Shown: in pieces, positions 34,102-46,682 of the stretch | Layout of the letters: each line of letters begins with the position of its first letter | Position numbering within the stretch: position 1 is the stretch's first letter | Assembly: GCA_034440635.1 (NCBI GenBank) | Contig: JAOTON010001574.1 | Coordinates: forward strand, 872,501 to 936,500 | Source: Lepas anatifera | Taxonomy: Eukaryota; Arthropoda; Thecostraca; Lepadidae | Reading direction: 5' to 3' | DNA length: 64,000 bases | Notes under the pieces: model-generated | The model's database searches: none | What the model saw: only the letters and a program-made list of their open reading frames with translations | What the model was told of the DNA's origin: nothing | Program-made: the position numbers and the translations under genes

Positions 34102-36645
34102 CACTGAAAAAGTTTTAACACCCTCACACCTTTGGTTTAACACCCCACACACCTGTGCAAGGTGTTGATACCACCATAGACGGACTTCAGGGTGTATGTG
34201 AACCCCTGGGGGTGGTGTTAAGGACCAGCAACACCCAGAGCGTGTGTTGATACTGCTACACCTTAAAGAGGTGTAGATAATACCCGTTCAGCTCGCACCT
34301 TCCTGAGGTGTTAAACACCCTGAAAGGTAAAAGACACCCCATCGGGGTGTTACCACGGGGTATCGAACACCCCGTTATGGTGTTGGCACGTGCATTCGGG
34401 CGTCGTTTCTCGTGCGCAGGCGCGAACAGACAATGTTCAAGGCCGTCCTGAAGAACAACAGTCAGTGTGAAAGTGTAGCTGAAAGGTGCTGGTTCTCTTT
34501 GATTTTTGGCAGAAAAAGGGATTCAAACCTTAACATTCCTGCATTGGTAAGTGTTGACCCATCCAATAGGGCAATAGGACCGTAGTAGCTATCATTGGAG
34601 CGAGTTTGCCTTGTTGGTGTTTAAGTCACTTGTACATGCAACCACTTCAGGCGTTTGAAACCTCCAAAGCGTGTCTTCAGCGCCCTATTTGGTTCCCTTA
34701 TAGGCAATGGCGTAGCCAGGATTCGGCCAAGGGGGCTCAACTACCGTCGGCCCCCAGGCCGGGGCCCTTAGTAACCGGGACCCATCTCCTATATTTTTCG
34801 TAGAGTAATTTAACATTATAAAATGTACGCGACCGAAATTTTGATGTGCCTTTTAAGTGTTTTTCTCGATCCGACCAAGCGTTGGTAAATTTCGGTCATA
34901 AAATGTTAATGCTGGCCCATGCCTATATGGCAGCGTGACTATGATAACAGCTTTGTGGCACATTTCGGGAAATTAAATGTTGCTGCGTGCATGACGTTCA
35001 ACCTGACTCTACATCAATTCACTCTGGTAATCAGACATGAAATTATTAAAGGATTTTGAGTACTAAGAAATGATCTTCTACGGGAAATGATTTCCAATTA
35101 TTTCCGGGTGCCGAATTCATGAACTATTTAATCAGGAAATTTCCAAAGAAATGGAAAAATGAATCAAAATACAAGGGATATGGTAGCATGTCTCGACGTC
35201 ATATAACATATATTCCGCGAATAGATCCTGATGAATTTACCGTAGCTACTTTCTTACCCTTGCCATGTTGTAAATGAGGAAATTACCAAGACAATAGGCG
35301 CCTGAGACATATATCGCCTTGGCTCACTCTGTTATTGTTATTTTCAACCTTCATACCTATTTTTGTTTTTGGGATCATGTTCATCAATTTCTGTCATTAC
35401 CTTTGTTTATCTGATTTCCTACGAAAATATTTGAAAGTTGTTTATTTCAGAATGTTAAGGAAGGTAGTTGTTGGTATTAAGCTAACAGATTAAACATCAG
35501 CTGAAGTGCCAAATTTCCTGTTCGATTCGCTACTATTGATGATAAAACTAGATTCATTTTTGCCTTTCTTTCGGTAATGGTGCCTGATCGACATGTTTCA
35601 ATCTGTATTTTTTGGTACGCAATGGGCTTAGATAGGTACATTTCACCATAGTTTTTCCTCTAATTTTCCAATCACTCTCTGACCATGATCTTTACTTCAT
35701 GTTTATGCTCCGTGTCCAGTGCAGGCGCTGGAACTGGCGGCCACCATGCTCGGTGAGGAGTGCTGGCACGGGGAAGAGTGCAGCGACTGTGGATGCATCT
35801 TACGCCGAACCAAGCAGGGCCTGGCCATCGGCGACGTCGAGTTCGCCGCGGCAGCCCACGGTGAAGTTGGAGCGGCGCTGCAGTGGGCCGCTGCCTCGTC
35901 GTCTTCGGACTCAACTTCACGGATGCCACCGCTTCTCCGCGGCCCTTATCTACCGGTTGTATGGTTTTAATATCAGCCGAGGAGGATCACGGTCAAAAGC
36001 TTGCTGACAATGATAAGATAAAGGCTGGACCTTTTGGCTGCTTAGTTTTTTTAATGAAATTTTGATTGTCAGAATGACAGAAGCAAAACCCGAGCAAGTG
36101 ATTAGCTCTGTCGCTGTTCTCTCACCGTTTGCGCTCATATGCTCAATCCTGCAGTTTATCTATTGTGGCATATGTTCGCTCTGCACCCAAGGTACTTTCA
36201 AATACATTTGCATTCTTTATAGTGTTGTTTGGCGTACGGTGGACATTGCAATTGATGAAGTAGAATTTCGTTTTCTTCACGAACGGAGGACGCATGGAAA
36301 ATTATATGTAACACCACATACACCTAATTTAAGTCCCGCTACACCCCATCGGGGTGTAGAATGCACGGGGTTTCCGACACCAAAATTCGAACACGGGGTG
36401 TTGCAACGCCCTGCCGAAGGGTTAAATGGAATGAAACACCATAAATGGGTGTCGTTGGAATCGCTGAACACTCGCAAGGGGTGTCCTGTTACACCTCATT
36501 TCACAGGAGTAACCCCTGACAGGGGTGTTTTGGCTACACCCCGTAGGGGGTGCGTGACACCGAACTGTGGTGTCCAAAACACCCTCGAGAGGTAGCATTT
36601 TTAACCATTCCACCTTACCCCGCGAGGTGTCAAATTTTTTCAGTG
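34102..36645. mobile_element. Candidate CACTA-type DNA transposon with palindromic subterminal arrays
   Basis: Ends are CACTGAAAAAGTTTTAACACC on the left and, inverted, CACTGAAAAAATTTGACACC on the right. Each end is followed by about 300 bp (34115-34395 and 36308-36630) densely packed with GGTGT/ACACC in both orientations, including ACACCCCATCGGGGTGT twice, once per side. CACTA elements are known for CACTR ends and arrays of short subterminal transposase-binding repeats. No transposase is visible, so it would be non-autonomous. No convincing target-site duplication was found. Confidence 0.5.
35725..35860 (+). CDS. Orphan exon-like segment inside the candidate CACTA element
   Basis: GC-rich open segment between an acceptor-like CGTGTCCAGTGCAG and a GTGAAG, in a 2.5-kb AT-rich element. 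It encodes a cysteine-rich stretch with GEECWHGEECSDCGCILRRT. Its phases (0 to 1) do not fit EFR3. It may be a fragment captured by the transposon, part of its own gene, or chance. I do not recognise it. Confidence 0.25.
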
Positions 36646-38346
36646 CTTACAAGAGAAAGAGTAGCCTACTCCACCAGTTTTTCAGCCATTATGTAATGTC
36701 GAATATACCCTGAAGACGCATACGTCCCAGCGACATTGACAAAACATCACGTCAAAGATTTCAGTCGTGGGACTGAAAACTCCCCGTAAATCACCGCACG
36801 TCCGTCGGTTCTTGTGTGTGTGTGTGTGTTTAACGGCAAGGCCGGGTCTCCGCGCTGGAATTGCAAATGGAGCGAAGCCGAATTGTGTGTTACCGAGTCG
36901 GCCGCGGCGCGTTAAGGTCCATTACCAGCCACACAGCCAAATGCAGGGACCGTGTTGGGAGCGGAGTTGAACAGCGCCGTCGTCCCCAGCGGTGGCTCCG
37001 CGCGGACGGCACGTGGGCTTCGCGTCAAGTTTGGTGGGCTCAGATCCGTGCGAGACTGGGGGAAAGTGAGGATCGGGATCTTCAGCTTTTGATGTTTAGG
37101 GCAGGCTGATCTCCGGCGGGATTTTAATGGCGCTGGTTCATGTGACTGGAATATTATCATTATCAGTTGCTGAAATATAAAAATCGGTTTTGTATGTTGG
37201 ATTATATAAATTTGCAGCAAACGATAGACCACATAGTTTCTTTTTAAAAGGTTTCGGGTGGAGCATGGGTGTATGAAAGTCAGCCCCAAAAGTAAAACAA
37301 TGAGTACGTTACTGGTGGAAGAGCCGTTCGACGCCCCCTGTCCGTTCAATCACTGAGACGGCGGCAGACGACCAGTGCCTTCCGGTGTCGGAATTGCACG
37401 CCACTCGCGGTGCATCTATTTGTCTCCTTACCGCCGACGGGTGCGGTCCAATATGCCGGACAATAGGGTCGTTGACTGCCTCGCTGTCCCATCAATCGTC
37501 CCCGGGAGTACTGCAGATATGGATACTGTTGCACACCAGGCTTAGCTTTGTTTCTCTGTTTAGAACCAGGGTCGATGTGGAGAACGCAACGAGACGGTAC
37601 TGGGCTCAGCAGTCTCCCCTGTGTGCCATCTCTGCTTCAGCTGCGAAATCGTTCTCTTACAGACCACATTTGTGTTACGTCAACGTGCGTCGAGTTTTCC
37701 ACACGATATGAACATTGAACAATGTCTCAACCTAAGCGCGAACATGTAGGGCTTAGGCTCCGTCTTGAAGGGGTGTGGCGCATAACAAAATAGAAATAGA
37801 TGATGGAAGTAATGAAAAGCTCCGCCCTGGGAATGTTTACTAGCTTAACCGTGAGTTGCGGGACGGTCGAAATGCTCGCGGGTGGTCCGGCATGCTATCG
37901 AAGAGTGTTACCTCTGTCCATATCCTGTTACGCGGGTACCACAGTTTATTTAATGGTCCTTGCAGTCCCTCCCTCCCTTCCTCACGCGGGTATGCTGGGG
38001 CCTTGGACACGGGTGCGAATGCGCGTGGTGACGATGGCTGGAGGTCGATGTAGCCAACTGTGTCGAAACTGTATCAAAATAGACTGTATTGATCTGCTCT
38101 TGTTTTTTTTCGCGCATGATGGCTGATTTTCTCGATGCTCGTGGTGGGGTTTGCGGCTGAGCACTTTCTTTCTGTTCTGTTTTTCTTGTCATTCTCTTGT
38201 CTACGATAGACTCTTGTCTTCATATCTGCCTTGCAAATACCTTCTTCAAAAAACGGAAACAAAAAAATAAACGGAAAAATTTAAAACGCCGCGGCAGACA
38301 ACATGCTAGACCTCCTGTAACCAGACGACACCCGGCCTGTGTACAG
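36646..38346. other. EFR3 intron 2, 3' part
   Basis: Mostly unremarkable; a short (TG)n run at 36814-36828, no transposon ends or RNA genes found. Confidence 0.4.
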
Positions 38347-38474
38347 GACGGTCTGGTGAAGTCCAACATGGCCAAGCTGACCAACTACGTGCAGCTGTCT
38401 CCGGAGAAGCTGGACCGGATAGGCGAGTACCTGGAGACCCGGGCCAGCAGAGACATCTACCGGCGAAGAACGGG
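38347..38474 (+). CDS. EFR3: EFR3 exon 3
   Basis: Acceptor CTGTGTACAG, donor GTCAGT, 128 nt ending in phase 2. It encodes DGLVKSNMAKLTNYVQLSPE and then KLDRIGEYLETRASRDIYRRR, the first armadillo-like helices, aligned with the family without gaps. Confidence 0.95.
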
Positions 38475-39198
38475 GTCAGTAGCAGACGGACGTGCCTGTG
38501 GCGACGCTCACACTGTTTGTCGTGATATCGCTGCTAATCGTGCAGTTATGTAATCGTGCATGGCATTACTGTGAGTGTCTGCTCATGCTTAATCTGTGTG
38601 AATTAGAGAGTTTGCTGTTTTTTTGCTGTAATTATAGTTGTGCGGAGTGAAGCTATCAGCTCCTGATTTTTTCGTTGCGTGCTACCTTTTTTTAATTATC
38701 AAGACATTGGTGTAATACAACTATGGATAACGAAAATGGAGACTGCCAATGTCTCCTTTTTTATTGCCCGTCTCCTTTAGCTTTTGCGAGCCATTATCAC
38801 GAGATAAAGCGCAGATGACGAAAATGAATTCGAGACTCAGACAGGATCTGCCGTCCTACGAGCTGGACGCTCTGGGCATGTTGTTTTTTTAATTTATGCA
38901 TCATATTTGATCAAGTGTGCCGACTATCCTATTACCTGGCTCGATGAATCGCCAGGGAGATTTGTGCTAAAGAAGATAGCGTGGGATATGATAGAAAGTA
39001 CCCCCAAAAGTGCTGCCCAACTACACTGGAGTAGACATGTTTGGCGTTGATGCTGACCTAGGTGAATGGTTTTTGCGCATGACCTAATTAGTAAGATGGC
39101 AGTGTCAGCACGCCATCAAGGCGCCAGGAACCTTCTGTGATCACAAAATGGAGCCGAGCCATTATTGACCTCGGCTGATATTCCTCTCACGAAATACA

Positions 39199-39248
<50 letters not shown>

Positions 39249-41764
39249 ACCTCTTCAGCGGTGCCCACGAATGCCGCTGCCACGGTCGATAGGCATAACC
39301 AGGGGCTTCGTGCGTCCCCCCAACAACTGCTTACCCACGGGGTCGATGCGGCCCGCTCACACGGGGTGGTCATTGGCTAATGGTGGAGCTGGGATTGGGA
39401 GGCGTGTCAGCTTGCGTAGGTGCTACTGCATACAATTGAGCTGATTTCTTAATGTTGAATATGTCGTCGACAAAGAGGCTGGGTTGCTGGTTCTGAGAAG
39501 TCATTTGCTGCGCCGCAAGGGCGTGAATAAGTCTGGGGAATCCCTTATGTTTCCATCGCGCTGACAAATTTTATTATTGTCTTGTTCACTCGAGCTTGAT
39601 TTGAAGTGCTCTGGTTTGCGACGCATAGTAAAAACAAGCATTCCTTGTAATATATCGTCGGAAGTTTACGCTGAAAACAAGGGATCTGCGAGAGCAAGCT
39701 TGGAGTGGAATGCTCTATAGCCGCAGAATAAGGATATTGATAATGCTGTATTCCGAACCTGGGGGACTAGACGTGCGCATACCATTTATTTCAGTGGCTT
39801 GGATTGCAAATACGCCGTTGCAGACAAGGCTGGGAAACGTGCCTTCAGCACTGTTGTATGTAGCCAGCGTGACTGGTTGTGGAGACTGTGTGGCGTTGAG
39901 GCTGTTATGGACGCTACACTACTCCCCAATGGCCAGCTGGCATTCTGGTGGCGTCTCTTCAGCGCCTGTCTTCTGTATTTTGGTCACAAATGGGCGTTCC
40001 GACACGCCGCCCACAGTCGGCTATTTCTGAGTTTGCGCTACAAGCCCGTTGCGGGAAGCGGTCAAATGTTTCTGTAATATGGCAGATGCTGCGGTAATTT
40101 AAATGCCGGCTACGCATTGATTAAATCTTTTGCTTCAGCCAAGGCGGACCTTCAAATAAGCACGGAAATCCCGCTCGCTTTTACTGTGCCGCGCGTAATG
40201 ACCGTGACACATGTCAGGAAAGTTGTTTTCCTGGTGTTCAATTAGTATAGAATTGAGCTGGAAGGAATTATGTCAGGAATGGAAAATCGAGTGCACAATA
40301 AAGTACATCATATCAGTATCCATATCTTCATGCACGAAACACAATGCATCCTGCTGTTACTTAATCGATGTTTCTTACATACCTAATCAGCCCATGTTGT
40401 AATACCACTTGCTTGAATTTCAGTTGGGCATGATCTTTTTGGCCTTCGGAGCTAAGTAAACCAATAAGATAAAGGAAACAATTGAGCTCATTTCCTGCAA
40501 TTTAGTTGGCTTATTCAGAAGCTGGGTTAGTCCCGTGCGAGAGCAAAGAGATGCAGAAATATAGTGTTTGTGTGCCGAAAGAGTAAAAATATCGAACATT
40601 GAGGGAGAAAGCATGGTGTATACGATTCAATTGTACTATCTGAATAAACTGTTGATGTTCTGGAAGTAAAAACCCAATGAACTCACCTTTATGTCGGATT
40701 GCTGGCAAGTTATCCTTTAGCACTACCACTCAGGTCGAATATTTTCGATTGCCTAATATTCTCTACAACTCAATGTTCAACGCCAATATGAAATAAATGT
40801 AGTTGAGCACTGTGACCGTGCGAGGTGGTATTAATTTGAGGTCCTGTAACTACTGTGAGCTCTTAATTAGATTTGCGTGTTGAGGTTGACATCTCTTTAA
40901 TTTACCATGCATTATTCAGTGGCTTTAACCTTGGCTGTGGCGGGAAAGCTTTGATGGTGTTTGTGGCTCGGTAGGGCGAGAGTGTTTGATCCACCCCCAA
41001 GTCCTGCTCTCAGCTCAACAAGATTAAATGATCCTTCTGTGGAATTTGTGTGCCGCTTACAGTCTGCGCCGTAGCCTAGCTGTTTCTCTGTATTATCCGC
41101 CTACTTGTGCTTTTGTTCTTAGTGAAGCCTGAAAAAGTGGGTTTTGCTGCCATTTTGTTTGATTGAAAAATATTGGAGTAGCGTCATTTCGTGTCTTGTT
41201 CTGATGCAGCAGAAACATTTTTTATCGTTAGTGGGGGCGGGGAGTCAAACAAGCTGACAGGGAAGTTTGTTTGACGTTTGTTTGTTTGTTTTTTTCAACT
41301 TACAGCAATGTATTGTCCTGGTTTGCATACATAGCAACACAGCAGTTCAATACACAAGTAAGCAATGGACTACCGATCTAAAGCGCCTCGCCTCTCGTTT
41401 AGCAAGCAATACTCGAAGTGCTCATTCCACATATGTTTCAACACACTCTTCCTGACAGCAATGTATGGCCATCGTGGCCTGACACCATAACCACCCTATT
41501 CATATTCTCTCGAACAAATGCCTTCCGAATTCAACATCGCCATGCTTATCCCTTCCCTAAACAACTTAATAGCAGATAGAAGATGGAGATTACATTTGCC
41601 TGTTGTGTATGTATAAGTACTCGCACATGTGGAAATGTTTATGTGTGTGTATGCTTGTGTGTGTGTGTGGGTGTGGGTGTGAGTGTATGCGGTTGGAAAT
41701 GCAACCGTTTGTTTTGTTAACAACGCCGGAATATAGGTCGCACTCACTAGCCAGGAACCAGCCA
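38475..41764. other. EFR3 intron 3, 5' part
   Basis: Contains the (CT)n run at 39201 and a (GT)n run at 41641-41685. Other open frames (for example 39710-40077) have no recognisable domain. Confidence 0.4.
39201..39243 (+). repeat. (CT)n microsatellite
   Basis: Pure CT dinucleotide run of about 43 bases in EFR3 intron 3. Confidence 0.95.
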
Positions 41765-44700
41765 CTAAGTTCCCTCCTCCTCCGCCTCATTCCGCAGACT
41801 GTCATAGATGAACCCCCACTTTTGAGTGAAAGCAGACTCTTTACCAGATATTTTTGCAATATAATTTTTGATTGTCAAGTATTCCTTCACAAATTTTCTG
41901 AAATTTTCGTATGTTATGCGCCCAGGTTGTTCCCCATGTCTCCAGATGAAATATTTTGTGAGGGATATCAAATGGTTCGCTTGAGACGTTAGTTCTGGAG
42001 TGTTTCGCTTAATGCCCATAATTACATGATAGCACGATAAATGATTTTGGATATCTAGAACATTTCCAACTTCGCGCCAAAGATTACGTATGTTTGGACA
42101 GTGCCAAAGTTTATGAGCTAAAGTTTCTGAATACATTGGACAGTGTTTACATTTGTCACTATCACGGATTCCATAAATGTAGAGAAGTCTGTTAGTTGGC
42201 AGTATTCTTTTGATGCATCGGTATTCGAACCACTTTAACTTCACATCTGATGTTCGCGAATGAATTCCTTCATAAACGGTTTTCCACACAGACGGGTCTT
42301 CTATCTGCAATTCTATCTGCCATTTTTCATGGCACTTCTCAGGCATGGTAGGTATGTTATCCTGTGCTTTACGGTAGGCCCAGCGAGCTGTCCTATGCAC
42401 GGCCTTTAGGGTATCTATCATTTCATCTCCTTTCGGTGAGTCTGGTTTTTCATTCCTCAATTTCTGCTTCCACAATTGAGGAATTATTCTCAAAAGTGTT
42501 AAGGCCATCATGGGATGTATAGAAAACTTTATTCCTATCTCGTTTGCTGTTAACAGTCTTTTCTGTCTCGTATCATATATATCTATTACTTTTACCAGTC
42601 CCTTCTCAACGAGGCGTTTCCAATTCAAAGCTTTCCTGTTTTCCAGCTTAATACACCTATTATTCCATAGAACTTCGTTCAGAATATCATTAGCGTCTAT
42701 ATCTCGATCCCCTTTAATGTTCATCCAAGTTGATATTGTTTCACGCCAGAATCTACTTTGCACATAGCTTTCCACCTGCTTTTGTGACGCACTGCAATTG
42801 AAAATTGATACATTATTACACATGAATAGCTTGTCTCTCACGACCGCCTTCCATTTTGCTACATTGTCTTGGTCCAGAAATTTCCGTACCCACGCTATTT
42901 TTAGGCTCTTTGCCGTATGTTTAATATCGGGGAACATAAGCCCTCCACTTTTGTATTTTGCTTTCATGGTTGCTCTTTTGATTTTGTCTCGTTTCCCACC
43001 CCAAACAAAATGATACATTTCATTCTCTATCTCTTTAGTATATTTAGGCCTTGGAGATGGAAACACTGTCATGAGATATATTAGCTGTGATAATATCTCT
43101 GATTTAAGTAAATGAATGCGGCCGAATGGGGTTAGATTTTTCCGTTCCACATGCAAAGTCTTTTCTTTATGGAGCTCAGTTTGCTATTATAATTTATCGA
43201 AGCAATGTCTGCATCTGGATCGTTTACGATTTTAATTCCCAACACTTCAACAGGACCGGCAGACCATAGGATGCCGGGATTGGTTTCTATCTGTAGTTTT
43301 TCCTTGGCATTTTCTCCCACCCACATTGCTTTCGTCTTCTTATAATTCAATTCTAAGCCAGATATTATTTTGAATTCCTCAAAGATATTCAGGCATGTTT
43401 GTAGTGATTCCTGCGTTCCATCACTTATCACGGTTACATCGTCTGCATAAGCAATGACTTTTATCTCGCAGTTTGAGAAGGTAATTCCTTTTATTCCCTG
43501 AGCACATCTAATACGTTCTAGAAGCGGTTCAAAGCCAAGTAGAAATATCAGACAACTGATGGGACATCCCTGTCTGAGGCCTCTTTCGATAACATATGGG
43601 TCAGATAGACTTCCGTTGATTTGAACTCGGGCTGTAGCCGGGAAGTTGGGGTCTGGGTCGTACAATATATTGATCCATTTCTTAACCCTCGCCCCACCGG
43701 GGGGGCCATCGATGGCCCCCCTAAGGTTTTTCCGGGATAGCAGAAAAACGACGAGGCGCAGCACCGCTGTTGAGGGCTCTACCTCTCACTGCATCATTTT
43801 CCCATCATCCCTGAAATTTTTTACCCCGGGTCACCCAAGGTCAGGTCACCAGACGAGGTCAACCAAGGTCACCTCACTTCACCTTTAGAGCTCTGTAAGA
43901 GCTACATTTCAAAGTCGATCGATTTGAAACTTCCTACACTTCATGACCCCTCCAGGGTCTACAAGGTGTATATCCGGGATTTTTCGATTTCGTGCCCTGA
44001 GGTCAGGTCACGAGGCGACCTCTCCCATTGGAAAAGCATGGGGAAAAGCTATTTCATGATATAAAAGCCACAAAAATGATTGCAAATACTCAGACTGCTC
44101 AGAACAACGTTTTTGGACACCCTTTCACGGATCCCAGGGGTCATATTTGCCCTTTGACTTTTCCAAGGTCATCCAAGGTCACCAGAGGTCAAAAACAGTA
44201 GTTTGACAATAACTTTTGACCTAATTGAGCTAGAGCGGTGAAACAAACACCATCGTGTTTGTCTTGTCGCTGGCTTTCATTTGATATACGACAAGGTCAC
44301 TTTTTGACCTTTCGTGACCTCAGGTCATATTAGGTCATGAGGTGACCTCTGGCGGTCAAACCACTGGCGGGAGGTCTTTACGTTCCACATAGCGAAAAAA
44401 GTACTGGCAATTTGCTATCAAATGTACTTTACCAGGCCTCAATAGCTCTAATGACATAAGAGTTATGCCCAGTTTGCTTAATCATTGCATATTTGAGTGA
44501 AAATAGCCGATCTTGACCTAATTTGACCTCTGGAGGTCAAACCATTGACCTGAGCACTAAAACATGCGAAGTAATTTCTTACTGAATTCACGCGAGCTTT
44601 CTATTGCACTTTGCAGATTTGCGCTAACACCCATATTTTCGGAGTTAGAGGGGGGCATCGATGGCCCCCCCGGTGGGGCGAAGGTGGCGCCGGACCCCCG

Positions 44701-46679
44701 GTGGGGCGCGGGTTAAATGATTCACCGAAGCCGAAACTCTCTATAACACGCTTCATATAGTTCCAGTCCATGCAATCATAGGCCTTTTTTAAGTCACATG
44801 CCAGAATTAAGGAAGATATGTTTTTTGTGTTGCAATGCTCGATTACATCTAAGATCAGTCTTACATTTTCCCCGATGTAACGACCTTTCATAAATCCGGT
44901 TTGATCTTCATTTATAACATTCTTTATGACAATTCCTAGACGAATAGCTAAGCATTTTGTGACGATCTTATACAAAGTGTTGAGGAGGCTTATGGGCCTT
45001 AGGTTCTCCCAGAGTCTTATGTCTTTTCCTTTCTTGGGTATCAAAATTGTAATACTAGCTTTCATCTCTTTTGGCATTTTGCCTCGGCTAAATATCTCCC
45101 TACAGACACGTAAAACCAAATGTTTAAGCTCTGGCCAGAAATACTTATAGAATTCTCCCGTATACCCAGATGGGCCTGGAGAGGTATTATTTCTTAACAA
45201 GGACACGGCATAGGTTAGCTCTTCCATACTCAATGGACCTTCGCATACTTGCTTATCTGTGTCAGATAATTGCGCTAATCCGGCCGCGAACGAATGAAAC
45301 GCACCTCCCGTAGCTGTTGCTTTATATAATTGTTCAAAGTATAGTTTTCCTTCTCTCAACATGGCTGCACTATCAGTTAAAACAATGTTTTCTCCATCAT
45401 CATCTATCTCACTTGAGAATACGGCTTTACAGACAAATCTTCCCTTGTTACGTTTGGTAAGGTCATGAAAATATTTAGTTCCTTTTTCAGCTAAACTTCT
45501 CCACCGTACTTTCGACAAAAACGTGCCCTTGCTAGCTAAATCACTGACAATGTTATCTCGCTGTTCCCTGAGATTCTCCAAATAGTCCTGACTCTGAGGT
45601 TCCTCCTCATGCGGTAGATTTAGTTGCTTTTCAATTTCCATCAATGTTTTCTCGGCATGTTGCTTTTTATGTGAAGCAAAATTTATGATGTGTCCCCTGA
45701 GAACACATAGCAGAGTTTGCAATAGGGTTGCATGTGATACGGAATCTGATTGATTATCATATAAAATTTCTGGGATTTTTGCACGAATCATTTGCACAAA
45801 ACCGTCGTCCTTCAGCATATGGTTATTGAATCTCCAATATGGTTTCCCTATTACGATCGTTTGAACGTTCAGCGATAGCGTGACCATTTTATGATCAGAG
45901 AGGTACCCCTCTCTGATGTCTGCACTGACTGCATTCCTCGTGTAGAGTGTATCATTATTCACCAAGAAGAAGTCAATACGCGATTTCGAGGGCGGGCTGT
46001 GCCTAATATAAGTAAATTGCTTGGTTTGAGGATTCAGTTCTCTCCAAATGTCCACTAAGTTATTTTTATCCATGAAACGAGTCAATATATGCTTACTTCT
46101 TTCATTGTTTCGTATCCGTTGGGCTCTCGTTTGCCTATCCATAGAAGTATCGAGACAAAAATTGTAGTCGCCTCCCACCACCATGTATGGGTTGTCATAT
46201 TCATTCATTTTTAAGCAAAAGTCCTCTATTGTTCTTGTATTGTCCGTATTTGGACCGTAGAAGTTTCCTACTGTTATTGATGTTCCATTATAAATTATCA
46301 CCAAGGTAATAAACCGTCCCTCATTATCCTTTGACACATTCTCAACCAAAATGCCTGAGTTTGGCCTGATTAGAATTCCAACCCCACGGCTACAAGCGTT
46401 CCCGTGGCTGAAATAACCTAAACCTCCCCATCGCCCTAGCCAAAATTTTTCGTCCGCCTCTGTGCTGTGGGTTTCCTGTAGAAGGATAACGTCGTATCTA
46501 AGTTTCTTCAACCATGTGAAAACCTTACTGTACTTGGGGATCCCTTGCACCGATTGTGAGCGGAGTCCATTCACATTCAGCGATGAAAATTTTAAATTAG
46601 TGTTGACTGCGTACGAATCTTTCTGTTGAGCAGTCCATATTCCGGCGTTCCTTGTACTGTTGGCGGCAGAAGTGTGCTG
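41765..46679 (-). pseudogene. LINE ORF2: endonuclease-reverse transcriptase, interrupted
   Basis: Endonuclease motifs near the 5' end: SSLNVNGLRS, LLQETHS, VVGGDYNF, SRIDFFLV and YLSDHKMV. Reverse transcriptase motifs: ILIPKKGKD, LRPISLLN, LACDLKKAYDCMDW, then after the insertion RGLRQGCPIS and IAYADDVTV. A C-x2-C-x8-H-x4-C knuckle (CKHC...H...C) is near the C terminus. A MITE (43682-44716) splits it inside the RT domain. About 550 bp further on, one A is missing from a poly-A run near 43136, shifting the frame. No in-frame ATG precedes the endonuclease; the frame is open back to a TAA at 46682-46680. Confidence 0.88.
43682..44716. mobile_element. piggyBac-type MITE, family A, copy 1 (inside LINE ORF2)
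   Basis: TTAACCC at both ends with inverted CGCCCCACCGGGG and CCATCGATGG blocks, flanked by TTAA (43682-43685, 44713-44716). One end carries an extra repeat of the CGCCCCACCGGGG block. It is 1035 bp, non-coding, and rich in AGGTCA/TGACCT hexamers (about 20). Near-identical to the inverted copy at 60389-61411. Confidence 0.9.
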
Positions 46680-46682
46680 TTA

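Noticed and set aside
35725..35860. Additional EFR3 exon in intron 2
   Set aside because: Its phases (0 to 1) would break the EFR3 frame, and exons 2 and 3 join directly in the known protein order.
44601..44716. Proline-rich C terminus of the 657-codon minus-strand frame
   Set aside because: These residues come from the inserted MITE end, not from the LINE protein.
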